Assembly: GCA_944338165.1 (NCBI GenBank)
Contig: CALVLN010000003.1
Coordinates: forward strand, 62,001-126,000
DNA length: 64,000 nt
Origin: an uncultured Clostridia bacterium
Lineage (GTDB): Bacteria; Bacillota; Clostridia; Christensenellales; Borkfalkiaceae
Direction: 5' to 3'
Below, piece after piece: positions 8,246 through 17,383 of the stretch. How positions within the stretch are numbered: the stretch's first letter is position 1; every line of letters begins with the position of its first letter. The translations under genes were made by a program, and so were the position numbers. Under the pieces are notes generated by a model. It was given only the letters and a program-made list of their open reading frames with translations, searched no databases and was not told the DNA's origin.

Positions 8246-8911
8246 TCATAAAAGCGTGGTTTTGTTGATGACGAGCGAGAAGCGGCAGCCGAGGAATTCC
8301 GCGGCGCGGCGGGAGAGCTGCATGCGGTTGAAGTAGATCTCGAAATAGTCCATCACCGAGCAGATCGCCGTGTCGATCTCGATGTTGAGGGTGATGAGTT
8401 TCTCTTCCCGCCCCACCGTGAGATACGACCGTTCCGCGGCGAGGTTGACGCGCTCGTGGATGCTGACGAGGCGCAAATCGTGCACGGCGCCCCTGACGCG
8501 GCTCTTGTGCACGTCCGCCTTGTCGGCGATGATGAGCGCCGAAGAAATATCGGAAACGGGAAGCCCGTACTGCTCGTCGTGATTGCCGATCGCCGTCATG
8601 ATCTCGGCGGCGCTCACGTAGTCGAGCCCCAACCGGACGAGGATCTTATAGGCGAGGATGGCGCCGCTCTGCGCGTGGTCGGTGCGGTTGACGCAGTTGC
8701 CGATGTCGTGCAGATACCCCGCGAGTTCGGCGAGGCGGACGCGCGCGGGTTCCGCGCCGAGACCGCGCAGGATATCCCCCGACCATTTGCTGACGATGGC
8801 CGCGTGCCGCTTGGAATGCTCGGTGAACCCCAGCGTTTCCAGCTGTTTTTCCGACATCGTCATGATGGCTTCGACTTCTTTGTCCGACTTCAATGCGGAA
8901 AGTTCAAGCAT
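8246..8911 (-). CDS. HD-domain phosphohydrolase
   Basis: A 221-residue soluble protein with a metal-dependent HD fold. The defining doublet is seen in AELAGYLHDIGNCVN (about residue 87), with the upstream H in HSKRHA and later HAQSGAILAYKI and IGNHDEQYGL completing the metal ligands. ADKADVHKSRVR resembles the (p)ppGpp/nucleotide hydrolase branch, but the substrate cannot be told from sequence. It lies 2 nt downstream of the pfkB-type kinase stop and so is translated with it. It may act on a nucleotide or second messenger; that is inference only. Confidence 0.85.
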   Translation of the reverse strand: MLELSALKSDKEVEAIMTMSEKQLETLGFTEHSKRHAAIVSKWSGDILRGLGAEPARVRLAELAGYLHDIGNCVNRTDHAQSGAILAYKILVRLGLDYVSAAEIMTAIGNHDEQYGLPVSDISSALIIADKADVHKSRVRGAVHDLRLVSIHERVNLAAERSYLTVGREEKLITLNIEIDTAICSVMDYFEIYFNRMQLSRRAAEFLGCRFSLVINKTTLL

Positions 8912-8913
8912 GA

Positions 8914-9837
8914 TCAGATCTCCGTAACGGTGAGGCTCTTTAAGATCTCCTCATATTTGGCGCGCGTAAAGGAAACGGTGCCGAACGTCGTGACCGCAGC
9001 GGTGCCTGCGGCGACGCCGCCGCGGAGGATCTCATCGAGCGGGGCGCCCTGTTTGAGCAGCAGCGATGCGGCGGCGACCATGCCGTCCCCCGCGCCCACC
9101 GTGGAATTGACGGCGACGTGGATGCTCTTGCAGTAATAATTCTTGTGCCCGTCCGTGATGATCGCCCCTTCCCTGCCCAACGAAAGCAGGACGGCCTTGG
9201 CGCCGCGGTCGAGCAGCTCGTAGCAGCCCGAAAGCTGATCGGAGCGTTCGCGGAGTTCGCGGCCGAGCGTGCTCTCCAATTCGTCGAGGTTGGGCTTGAC
9301 GAGGTCGACGCCCGCGGCAAGCGCCGCATTCAGCCGCGCGCCTTCCGCGTCGGCGACGCGCAGCGAGGAAGGATGCACGACGGAAAATAACTTCCCGTAA
9401 TAGGAAGGATCGGCGCCGCGCGGCAGCCCGCCGGAGATGACGGTGACTTCCGCCTGCGCGGAGAGATCCTCGACGAGTTTGAGCAGTTCGCCGCTCTTTT
9501 CCGCCGTGACGGCGTGACCGACGTCGTTGATCTCGGTGAGCATCGACTTATTGTCGATAAATTTATAATTTTCACGCACGTGGCCTTCGTTCCAGACGAA
9601 GGTGAACGGCACGCGTTCCCGCGCGAGCACGCGTTCGAACATGGCGCCGTTTTCCTGGTACATAAACCCCGTCGCGTAGGCGCGCGCCCCCAGGCGCGAG
9701 ACGCCGATGGCGACGTTGAGCGCTTTGCCCGTGAAGGTGAGCGACTTGCTCTTTACAACGTTGACTTTGCCGACGTTGAGCGAATCGAGTTCCACCGTGA
9801 CGTCAATGCACGGGCTCAGGCATACGGTTAAGATCAT
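8914..9837 (-). CDS. PfkB-family sugar kinase (1-phosphofructokinase type)
   Basis: A 307-residue ribokinase-fold kinase. MILTVCLSPCIDVTVELDSL matches the FruK/LacC opening (xTxNPxxD-like), and the PfkB signature 2 catalytic Asp is in NSTVGAGDGMVAAASLLL near residue 245. The ATG at 9837 is chosen over an upstream in-frame one because it has a GGGAG site nine bases away and fits the family N-terminus. The substrate may be fructose-1-phosphate or tagatose-6-phosphate. No PTS gene is adjacent. It lies downstream of pfkA but behind a terminator. Confidence 0.88.
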   Translation of the reverse strand: MILTVCLSPCIDVTVELDSLNVGKVNVVKSKSLTFTGKALNVAIGVSRLGARAYATGFMYQENGAMFERVLARERVPFTFVWNEGHVRENYKFIDNKSMLTEINDVGHAVTAEKSGELLKLVEDLSAQAEVTVISGGLPRGADPSYYGKLFSVVHPSSLRVADAEGARLNAALAAGVDLVKPNLDELESTLGRELRERSDQLSGCYELLDRGAKAVLLSLGREGAIITDGHKNYYCKSIHVAVNSTVGAGDGMVAAASLLLKQGAPLDEILRGGVAAGTAAVTTFGTVSFTRAKYEEILKSLTVTEI

Positions 9838-9986
9838 GACAAAAAACTCCCTTGCGGGGTGTGCGGCTTCCCGCCGCATCCCCCTGCTTTATTATAATAT
9901 ATCGCAGGGAAGATTGCAAGACCCGCCGCGGAAATTCTTTGTCGATTTTTACACAAATCCATCCGTATTATGCGCATAATCTGCAT

Positions 9987-10018
9987 AAAAAATGCCCGCA
10001 TCCCTGCGGGCGTTTTTT
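9987..10018 (-). terminator. Terminator after pfkA
   Basis: GCCCGCA/TGCGGGC stem with a four-base loop, with A and T runs on both sides, so it works on either strand. It separates pfkA from the downstream pfkB-type gene. Confidence 0.85.
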
Positions 10019-10031
10019 ATCGTACAGTATG

Positions 10032-10994
10032 TCACATGGAGATCATTTGCAGCGTCTCATACAGCTCGTAATTGAACTTCTTTTTCATGGAGACCGCCTC
10101 GATGATATCCATATCGATGATCTCGTTCTTGCGGATGCCGACGACGCGGTTGCCGATGCCTTCTTTCAGCAGGCGCACCGCCTTGTTGCCGAACTGTGCG
10201 GCGAGCATTCTGTCCGCCATGGACGGCGAACCGCCGCGCTGCACGTGGCCGATGTTGGTGGCGCGCACCGAATAGGTGGTGACTTCCTGCAGCTTTTTGG
10301 CAAATTCCTCCGCAGACATGACGCCTTCCGCGATGACGATGATGTTGGAATGCTTCCCGTTGGCGCGCGAACGGTTGATGCGCGCGACGATCTCTTCCAG
10401 GTTGAATGCGATCTCGGGAACGACGATGATCTCCGCGCCGGACGTGATGCCCGCATACAGGGCAATGTCGCCGCAGTGGCGGCCCATGACTTCCACGACG
10501 GAGATACGCTCGTGCGAGTTCATCGTATCGCGCAGCTTATTGATGGCTTCGAGGCAGGTATTGACCGCCGTGTCGAACCCGAGCGTATAATCGGTATATT
10601 CGAGGTCGTTGTCGATGGTGCCGGGGATGCCGATGGTCGGGATGCCGAAATTTTCCGTCAGGCATTTGGCGCCGCGGAAGGAACCGTCGCCGCCGATGAC
10701 GACGAGGCCTTCGATGCCCCGCCTTTCGAGCGTGGCGACCGCCTGCTTCTGCCCTTCTTTGGTGAGCATTTCCAAGCATCTCGCCGTCCGCAGTTTGGTG
10801 CCGCCGCGCTGAACGATGTCGGATACGCTGCGCATATCCATATTCGTCATCTCGTCGTCAATGAGCCCCGCGTACCCCCTTTCGATGCCGTAGACCTCCA
10901 TGCCGAAATAGATGGCGGTACGGACGACGGCGCGGATCGCGGCGTTCATCCCGGGGGCGTCGCCCCCGCTCGTCAATAGACCAATTCGTTTCAT
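10032..10994 (-). CDS. pfkA: ATP-dependent 6-phosphofructokinase
   Basis: A 320-residue glycolytic enzyme that phosphorylates fructose-6-phosphate. MKRIGLLTSGGDAPGMNAAI holds the GGD ATP-binding loop and is followed by GYAGLI. The catalytic PGTIDND motif is near residue 123, MGRHCGDIALYAG near 169, and GHVQRGGSP near 247 binds fructose phosphate. Gly at the GGD position and Gly-Asp in GGDGSF (residue about 102) mark an ATP-using rather than a pyrophosphate-using enzyme. Length is standard. It follows dnaE as in other clostridia, where pfkA-pyk comes after dnaE; here pyk is missing from that slot. Confidence 0.98.
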   Translation of the reverse strand: MKRIGLLTSGGDAPGMNAAIRAVVRTAIYFGMEVYGIERGYAGLIDDEMTNMDMRSVSDIVQRGGTKLRTARCLEMLTKEGQKQAVATLERRGIEGLVVIGGDGSFRGAKCLTENFGIPTIGIPGTIDNDLEYTDYTLGFDTAVNTCLEAINKLRDTMNSHERISVVEVMGRHCGDIALYAGITSGAEIIVVPEIAFNLEEIVARINRSRANGKHSNIIVIAEGVMSAEEFAKKLQEVTTYSVRATNIGHVQRGGSPSMADRMLAAQFGNKAVRLLKEGIGNRVVGIRKNEIIDMDIIEAVSMKKKFNYELYETLQMISM

Positions 10995-11037
10995 GTTCAG
11001 ACCCTCCGCTTTTGCAGATAATTCTCACTCTCGGAAT

Positions 11038-11066
11038 ATTATAACAAATATTTTCCGAAAAGGAAA
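11038..11066 (-). promoter_or_regulatory. Probable pfkA promoter
   Basis: Minus-strand TATAAT (11038-11043) with a poor -35 TTTCCT 17 bp upstream. It lies in the gap between dnaE and pfkA. Confidence 0.5.
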
Positions 11067-11113
11067 GGCTTTTCGCCAACTTTTTTTGTTTTCCGGCAAA
11101 TCTTCGCGGGCGG

Positions 11114-14100
11114 TCAGACCAGCTTGATGCATTTTTCCGGCAAAAAAGCGTGCAATTCCGCCGCAAACGCCCGATTGAGCGTCACCGCGTATTCATACCG
11201 CTTGCCGCCGTGCAGGATCTTCGTTTGCTGGCTGCCTGCATAATCGCCGAGCATCTCCAAAAGCTCGCCGAAGTCCTCTTCGGAAAGTGCGCGCGCGTCC
11301 AGCCACAGCACCTGCGGCCGCATTTCTTCCGACGCGTTTTCCTCGGCCTTCCCCTTCTCATCCGTCGGCTCGCTGAATTCTTCAAGCTTTTCCAGCTTGA
11401 TGACGGGCTGTTTTTCGGGATCGATGTCGATCTTTCCGCTCAGGCTCACCACCGCGTCGAGGCGGAGATACGGCCTGATGCGCTCGTACACCTTGGGGAA
11501 GGCGATGCACTCCACGCTCCCGTACAGATCCTCCACGGTGATAAACGCCATCGGCGCGCCCGCTTTCGTCATCATTTTTTTGATGCCGGCGACGATACCG
11601 CCCATGCGCACGGGCTGATCCGCCTTCAGCTGATGGTAGGTGCGGAATCCCGTTTCCTCGTCCTGCTCAAAGTCGGCAAGCATGCCGCAATGGAAGGTCT
11701 CGTCGCGGAAATAGCGAAGATAGCGTTCAAACGGATGTCCGCTGACGTATACGCCGAGCACGGATTTTTCTTTGGAAAGCAGTTCGGTAAGATCCCATTC
11801 GGGAATGTCGGGGAAGTTGGCCTTGGGGGCCTCCTCCTTGATGATGCTGCCGAACAGCGAGAGCTGCGCGCCCTGTTTTTCCTTATCGATGGCGGCGATG
11901 CGACGCATGAGGTCTTCATAGACGGCGTGGCATTGCGAACGCCGGATCCCCATGCCGTCAAAGGCGCCGCCGAAGATCATCGCCTCCACCATTCGCTTGT
12001 TGACGAACTTGGTGCAGCGCATGAGGAAGTCGGAAAAATCTTTGAATTTTCCGTTCCGTTCGCGCTCTTCGATGACGCTTTCCATGGCGGAAAGCCCCAC
12101 GCCGCGCAGGGCGCAAAGCCCGAAACGCAGCCCGTTTCCCTGTACGGAAAAGTACGCCTTGGAAAGGTTGACGTCGGGCGGGAGCACGTCGATGTTCTTT
12201 TCCTTCATATACACGACGTACTTGGCGATCTCGTCGATCTTATCGATGCGGTTGTTGAGCACGCCCGCCAGAAATTCCTTGGGATAGTATTTTTTGAGGT
12301 ATGCCGTCTGATAGGTGACGACGGCGTACGCCGCGGCGTGCGATTTGTTGAAGGCGTAGGAAGCGAAACTCTCCATCTGCGCGAAGAGTTCGGCGGCGAC
12401 GTCTGCGGGAATGCCGTGCGCGGCGCAGCCCGTGATGTTCCCGCCCGATTCGATGTCGCCCGAAATAAACTTATCCTTCTGCGCCATCAGCTCGCTGCGG
12501 TGTTTTTTCGCCATGGCGCGGCGGACGAGGTCTGCCTGCCCCAGCGAGTATCCCGCAAGGTTCTGGAAGATCTGCATGACCTGTTCCTGGTAGATGATGA
12601 CGCCGTACGTCTTTTCAAGGATGGGCTTCAAGAGGGGCGTTAAGTATTTGATATGCGCGGGATCCGCCCTGTTTTTGAGGTAGGTGGGGATAAAGTCCAT
12701 CGGCCCCGGGCGATAGAGGGAGATGCCCGCGATGAGATCTTCGAGGCAGTTGGGCTGCAGCTGCTTCATGAACTTCTTCATGCCGCCCTGTTCCAGCTGG
12801 AACACCGCGTCCGTATCCCCTTCCGAGATGAGCTGATAGGCGAGCGGATCGGAGCAATCCTGCCCGAATTCGATCCGGCGGCCGGTGTCCTCAAAAATGT
12901 AATCGCATGCCTTCTTGATATCGGTGAGCGTGGTGAGCGCGAGGAAGTCCATCTTCAGCATGCCGATGGATTCGACTTCCTTCATGTCGAACTGGGTGGT
13001 GATATCCTCGCCGTTGCGCGAAAGCGGCACGTTGTCGGCGATCTTTTTGCGGCAGATGACGACGCCCGCCGCGTGCATGGACGTATTCCGCGGCATGCCT
13101 TCGAGCTTGAGCCCCATATCGATGACGCGCTTGAGCGTCTCGTCCGTCTCGTATGCCTCGATAAATTCCGGGTTGCGCTTTTTTTCCTGGTCCTCGAGTT
13201 TTTTCAGCGCCTCCTCGTGCTTGTCCGGATCCCCTTCCGTTTCAGCGACCTTCCTGCGGCACTTCTCGATGTCAAGGCCGAGAAGTTCGCGGATGGTCGA
13301 TTTGCCGTCCATGAGTTTGGCAACGCGGTCGGTCTCCGAATACGGGACGCGCATGACGCGCCCGACGTCCTTGATGACGGCGCGCGAGGCGAGCGTACCG
13401 AAGGTGACGATCTGCGCCACGTTTTCCGGATGATAGCGCTCGCGGACGTATTCGATGGTCTCGTGTCGGCGCTCCGTGCAGAAGTCGACGTCGAAGTCGG
13501 GCATGGAAACGCGGTCGGGATTGAGAAAGCGCTCAAAGAGCAGATCGTAGCGCAGCGGATCCACGTTCGTGATGCCGATGGAATAGGCGACGATGGACCC
13601 GACGCCCGAGCCGCGGCCGGGGCCGACGGGGATATCGTGCAGGCGCGACCAGTTGATGTAGTCCCAGACGATGAGGAAATAGTCGGCAAAGCCCATCTTG
13701 ATGATGACGCTCAGCTCATATTCGGCGCGCTTTCTGATCTCCTCGGTGACGACGGGATACCGCTTGGGCAGCCCTTCCCAGGTGAGCCGCGTCAGATATT
13801 CGGGCGAAGGCGTGCCGTCGTCGGCGGTATACAGCGGGATGAGCGACTTGTCGTAGACGGGCGAGCCGTTGTCCTTCAGGTTGAAGGGCGTGTCCGTATC
13901 CGAAACTTTGTCCGCAATGACGCGCGTATTGGAGATGGCGCGCGGTAAATTGGGAAAAAGCGCCGCCATCTCGTCGCCCGACTTCATGTAGAATTCATGC
14001 GTCTGCATTTTGAGGCGGGCGGGATCGTCGAGGGTGCGCTTCATCTGGATGCACATGAGCACGTCCTGCATCTCCCAATCCTCTTTGTGCAGATAATGCA

Positions 14101-14704
14101 CGTCGTTGGTGGCGACGAGCTCGATTCCCGTCTCCTCGGAAAGCCGGACCATGAGCGGAAGGATCTGTTTCTGTTCGGGGATGCCGTGATCCTGGATCTC
14201 CAGGTAAAAATCCTCGCCGAACGTTTCCTTCATGGAGAGCGCAAACGCCTTTGCCGCCTCGTACTCGCCCTGCATCAGAAGGCGCGGGATGCGCCCTGCC
14301 AGGCAGGCGGAGAGGCAGATGACCCCTTCCGTATGCTCTTTGAGCACGGTGTAGTCGATGCGGGGACGGTAATAGTATCCGTCCACGAACGCAAGCGAAT
14401 CGAGCTGGACGAGATTGATGTATCCCGCCTTGTTTTTGGCGAGCAGGATGAGGTGATCGGCGGACTGGCTCTCCTTGACGCGATAGTCGTCGGTGACGTA
14501 AAATTCGCAGCCGATGATGGATTTGATCTTATGTTTTTTGCACTCCTCGGCAAAATACAGCGTCGCATACATGTTGCCGTGATCGGTGATGGCAACGGTA
14601 TCGATGTTATTTTTGACGCAATGGTCGATGAGATCGTCTACCTTGACGGCGCCGTCCAGAAGGCTGTATTCGGTGTGCAGGTGCAGATGTACGAAGTCTG
14701 TCAT
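11114..14704 (-). CDS. dnaE: DNA polymerase III alpha subunit
   Basis: A 1196-residue replicative polymerase of the DnaE1 type. The PHP domain opens with FVHLHLHTEYSLLDGAVK and AITDHGNMYA. The polymerase catalytic Asp pair is in SMPDFDVDFCTERR (about residue 405). An HhH region and an OB-fold (GGIVAGIKKMMTK...AFITVEDLYG) follow. The start is set at the ATG at 14704, two bases past the whiA stop, because homology begins exactly there; upstream in-frame sequence is a shadow of whiA. It is co-transcribed with whiA. Many Firmicutes also carry PolC, which is not in this window. Confidence 0.98.
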   Translation of the reverse strand: MTDFVHLHLHTEYSLLDGAVKVDDLIDHCVKNNIDTVAITDHGNMYATLYFAEECKKHKIKSIIGCEFYVTDDYRVKESQSADHLILLAKNKAGYINLVQLDSLAFVDGYYYRPRIDYTVLKEHTEGVICLSACLAGRIPRLLMQGEYEAAKAFALSMKETFGEDFYLEIQDHGIPEQKQILPLMVRLSEETGIELVATNDVHYLHKEDWEMQDVLMCIQMKRTLDDPARLKMQTHEFYMKSGDEMAALFPNLPRAISNTRVIADKVSDTDTPFNLKDNGSPVYDKSLIPLYTADDGTPSPEYLTRLTWEGLPKRYPVVTEEIRKRAEYELSVIIKMGFADYFLIVWDYINWSRLHDIPVGPGRGSGVGSIVAYSIGITNVDPLRYDLLFERFLNPDRVSMPDFDVDFCTERRHETIEYVRERYHPENVAQIVTFGTLASRAVIKDVGRVMRVPYSETDRVAKLMDGKSTIRELLGLDIEKCRRKVAETEGDPDKHEEALKKLEDQEKKRNPEFIEAYETDETLKRVIDMGLKLEGMPRNTSMHAAGVVICRKKIADNVPLSRNGEDITTQFDMKEVESIGMLKMDFLALTTLTDIKKACDYIFEDTGRRIEFGQDCSDPLAYQLISEGDTDAVFQLEQGGMKKFMKQLQPNCLEDLIAGISLYRPGPMDFIPTYLKNRADPAHIKYLTPLLKPILEKTYGVIIYQEQVMQIFQNLAGYSLGQADLVRRAMAKKHRSELMAQKDKFISGDIESGGNITGCAAHGIPADVAAELFAQMESFASYAFNKSHAAAYAVVTYQTAYLKKYYPKEFLAGVLNNRIDKIDEIAKYVVYMKEKNIDVLPPDVNLSKAYFSVQGNGLRFGLCALRGVGLSAMESVIEERERNGKFKDFSDFLMRCTKFVNKRMVEAMIFGGAFDGMGIRRSQCHAVYEDLMRRIAAIDKEKQGAQLSLFGSIIKEEAPKANFPDIPEWDLTELLSKEKSVLGVYVSGHPFERYLRYFRDETFHCGMLADFEQDEETGFRTYHQLKADQPVRMGGIVAGIKKMMTKAGAPMAFITVEDLYGSVECIAFPKVYERIRPYLRLDAVVSLSGKIDIDPEKQPVIKLEKLEEFSEPTDEKGKAEENASEEMRPQVLWLDARALSEEDFGELLEMLGDYAGSQQTKILHGGKRYEYAVTLNRAFAAELHAFLPEKCIKLV

Positions 14705-14705
14705 G

Positions 14706-15653
14706 TCAGTGTTCCAATCCGTTGTAGATCTCCATGAGCCGGCGCATGCGGTGATTGACGCAGCTCTTGGAAAGGCGAAGCCGGGCGGCGAGTTCGGAGA
14801 GCGATTCCATGGGGAAAGAAAGGCGGAGCGCGGCAAGTTCCGCCAGAGCGGGATCGAGCGAGGAAAGCCCGATCTTCTTTTGGATGACGCCGATGGCGAG
14901 CGCCTGATTCGCGCTGGCGCGCGCCGTGCGGTCGATGTTCCCCGTGAGGCAGTTGTTGGCGCGGTTTTCGTAATTTGCCTCATCGCGCGAAGCGGAGACG
15001 GCGTTCAGCTTTTTTAAGGCGCCTTTTGCGCCTACGAGCGAAAAAAAATCGGAGAGCGCGTCGCGGCTCTTCATATATACGACCACGCTTTCTCCGCGCA
15101 CGATGCACTTGGCGAGCAATTCAAACCGTTCGAGCAGCAGGCAGAATTCCTCTGCCGCCTGCATGTGGGAAAAGACGAATTCGAGGTGATAGCCCGTCTT
15201 GCTGCCGCCCTGCGGGAGCGTACAGCTGCCGCCGCCCAGAAAGGCGCCCTTCACGTATGCGAGCGCACAGCAGTCGTTTTCCGTAAGATAGGGAGAAATG
15301 CCGAGGCTGAGCGAGAAGGAACCGGCCTCGCGGCGCAGGATGCCCGTCTCCGCGAGGATGCGCGCCGCCTGCTCGCCGCGGCAGGAAAACGTGAGTTTAT
15401 CGCGCGAGCGCTTGGGATCCACCACCGCCTCGCGCAGCTCCATGCGGACGCCGTACACCGACTCGAGCAGGGAAACGAAATATTCCGCCACGCGGTCGTT
15501 TTCGCTGACGATCTCAAAGCCGACCCCCTCCCTTCCCGCCGTAACCGCGCCGCTCGTGCGCAGAAAGGCCGAAAGCGCCGCCACTTTGCAGCAGGCGTTT
15601 TCGGGAGGCGACGCGATGAGGTCGCGCTTGACTTCCCAGGTAAAATTCGCCAC
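14706..15653 (-). CDS. whiA: WhiA-family DNA-binding regulator
   Basis: A 315-residue protein. Residues 1-210 form a degenerate LAGLIDADG homing-endonuclease fold (AFLRTSGAV, LAYVKGAFLGGGSC), and residues about 225-310 form the HTH (LAELAALRLSFPMESLSELAARL with SCVNHRMRRLMEI). In actinomycetes WhiA controls sporulation, and in B. subtilis it affects division and chromosome segregation. It sits between a PHP-domain gene and dnaE and abuts both. In most clostridia rapZ and yvcK precede whiA; here they do not. Confidence 0.97.
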   Translation of the reverse strand: MANFTWEVKRDLIASPPENACCKVAALSAFLRTSGAVTAGREGVGFEIVSENDRVAEYFVSLLESVYGVRMELREAVVDPKRSRDKLTFSCRGEQAARILAETGILRREAGSFSLSLGISPYLTENDCCALAYVKGAFLGGGSCTLPQGGSKTGYHLEFVFSHMQAAEEFCLLLERFELLAKCIVRGESVVVYMKSRDALSDFFSLVGAKGALKKLNAVSASRDEANYENRANNCLTGNIDRTARASANQALAIGVIQKKIGLSSLDPALAELAALRLSFPMESLSELAARLRLSKSCVNHRMRRLMEIYNGLEH

Positions 15654-16430
15654 TTACAGGTTCCTCTTTTTGTATTCCGCCAGGCGGAATTGCGGCGTGC
15701 GGCCGTCGATGTTGTCGATGCGGTCGAGCGGGACCCCCACGCGCAGGATCTGCTCCTCCGCCAGATGATAATCGCCGATGCGGTCGATGGAATGCGCGTC
15801 GGAATTGATGACGAAGCGCACGCCCGTATCCGCCACGGCGGCGAGCTCCTCGTCGCTTAAATGCGGTTTTTTGGCGCTGATCTCAAGGTACGTGCCGTAA
15901 TCGCGGCAGCATTTGGCAACTTCCACCGCGTCGGCAAAGCACTGATAATTGAGATGCGTGACCACGTCCACGGGATTTTTCATGACGGCGTTGAGATACG
16001 CCTGCGTCGTATCCTTGACGAGCTGACGCGAAGGCCGGATGTGCAGCCCCTTTTTCACGAAGCTGGAAAAAGCAAACTGGAACCCGTCGTATAACGTCTC
16101 GTAATGCACGTAGACGTGAATGCCGATAAGATACAGGTCGAAAACGCTGAAGTCTTCCGGGGTGAGATCGCACAGCCCCGAACGGCCGCGGATGTTCGAT
16201 TCGATGCCGACGAGCACGCGCACGCCGGATCTCTCTTCCGCCTCGCGGCACTCGCGGATGAATTGCGGCATTTCCTTGCGGCGGATGCCGAGCGCTCTGT
16301 GGGAAAAACCGTGCTCGGTGGCGCCGATCGCAGTCAGACCCATTTCCTTGGCGCGCATCGCGTTTTCCAGCAAGGTGTTCTTGCCGTCGGAAAATTTGGT
16401 ATGCGTATGATAATCTGCTGTGAGTTTCAT
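15654..16430 (-). CDS. PHP-domain phosphoesterase (YcdX-like)
   Basis: A 258-residue metallo-phosphoesterase of the PHP family. MKLTADYHTHTKFSDGKNT supplies the HxH motif, ATEHGFSHR the next His, VGIESNIRG the metal-bridging Glu, THLNYQ another His, and FVINSDAHSIDRIGDY the final Asp-x-His. These are the ligands of a three-metal site as in E. coli YcdX. The start is the ATG at 16430, after which homology is continuous. The natural substrate of this group is not settled. It sits between murB and whiA. Confidence 0.9.
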   Translation of the reverse strand: MKLTADYHTHTKFSDGKNTLLENAMRAKEMGLTAIGATEHGFSHRALGIRRKEMPQFIRECREAEERSGVRVLVGIESNIRGRSGLCDLTPEDFSVFDLYLIGIHVYVHYETLYDGFQFAFSSFVKKGLHIRPSRQLVKDTTQAYLNAVMKNPVDVVTHLNYQCFADAVEVAKCCRDYGTYLEISAKKPHLSDEELAAVADTGVRFVINSDAHSIDRIGDYHLAEEQILRVGVPLDRIDNIDGRTPQFRLAEYKKRNL

Positions 16431-16462
16431 CGTTCTCCTTTGGTGTTCTGCCTGCGTATCCG

Positions 16463-17368
16463 TCAGACGATGCGGCGGATCTCCTCGCGCAGCAGGACGC
16501 CCGTCTGCGCATAGACCTGTTTGCGTACGAAGGCGATCAGCGCCGAAACGTCCGCGCTGCTCCCGCCGTCGCTGATGATAAAATTCGCGTGTGCCGACGA
16601 GACGAATGCCCCGCCGATCCGCGCGCCTTTCAGCCCGCAGCGGTCGATGAGTTCCCCGGCGCTTTCTCCCTCCGGGTTGACAAAGACGCAGCCCATGCTT
16701 CTGCCCTTGGGAAGATCCTTGCGGCGCATGCGGAAATAGCAGGTGTTTCGCTCGATCTCCTCGCGGTAGGAAAACCGCAGCATAAGCGACGCGCCGAGCA
16801 CGGCGATGCCGCCCTGAAAGACGCTGCGCTTGTTCCCGAAGAGGCAGTCCCCCTTCCCGAGGACGGCGATCCTGCCGCGGTCGAGGGCGACGACGCGGCA
16901 GACGAGATCGGAAAAATGTCCGTCGCGGACGCCTGCGTTCATGGCGATCCCGCCGCCGACCGTCATGGGGATGCCCGTAAAACATTCGGCGCCGGAAAGA
17001 AGGCGGGCGCGCGCAAACCGGCAGAGCGCTCCGCCCGTCACGCCCGCGCCGCAATAGACTTCCGTCCCGTCCGCATACAGCGCGTTGAGGGCGGAAAAGC
17101 GGACGATCACCCCTTCATACTCCCCGTCGGGCGGCAGAACGTTTGCCCCCGCGCCGAGAAAATAGTGCGGGATGCGCTCGCGCAGGAGCACGCAGAGAAG
17201 TTCGGCGGCCTCCTCCACCGTCCGCGGAGAGACGGCGACGGCGGCGCTTCCGCCCACGCCGATCGTCGTGCAGCGGGAAAATGCGAGGCTGCGCACCGCG
17301 GGAAGTTCGGGAAAGCGATTTTTAACAAACGCATACAGGTCCAATTCTGTTCCCCCATATGATATCAC
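16463..17368 (-). CDS. murB: UDP-N-acetylenolpyruvoylglucosamine reductase
   Basis: A 301-residue FAD enzyme that reduces enolpyruvyl-UDP-GlcNAc to UDP-MurNAc in wall synthesis. The FAD-binding part shows YFLGAGANVLPPD and TGIPMTVGGGIAMNAGVRDG. The catalytic proton-donor segment reads GRSMGCVFVNPEG, with Cys where most MurB proteins have Ser (GSVFKNP). Short length and lack of the type I insert place it in the type IIb group. NADPH is the likely donor. It is followed by the PHP gene and whiA, the usual clostridial order. Confidence 0.96.
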   Translation of the reverse strand: MISYGGTELDLYAFVKNRFPELPAVRSLAFSRCTTIGVGGSAAVAVSPRTVEEAAELLCVLLRERIPHYFLGAGANVLPPDGEYEGVIVRFSALNALYADGTEVYCGAGVTGGALCRFARARLLSGAECFTGIPMTVGGGIAMNAGVRDGHFSDLVCRVVALDRGRIAVLGKGDCLFGNKRSVFQGGIAVLGASLMLRFSYREEIERNTCYFRMRRKDLPKGRSMGCVFVNPEGESAGELIDRCGLKGARIGGAFVSSAHANFIISDGGSSADVSALIAFVRKQVYAQTGVLLREEIRRIV

Positions 17369-17383
17369 ATTTTGCGGAAAATT

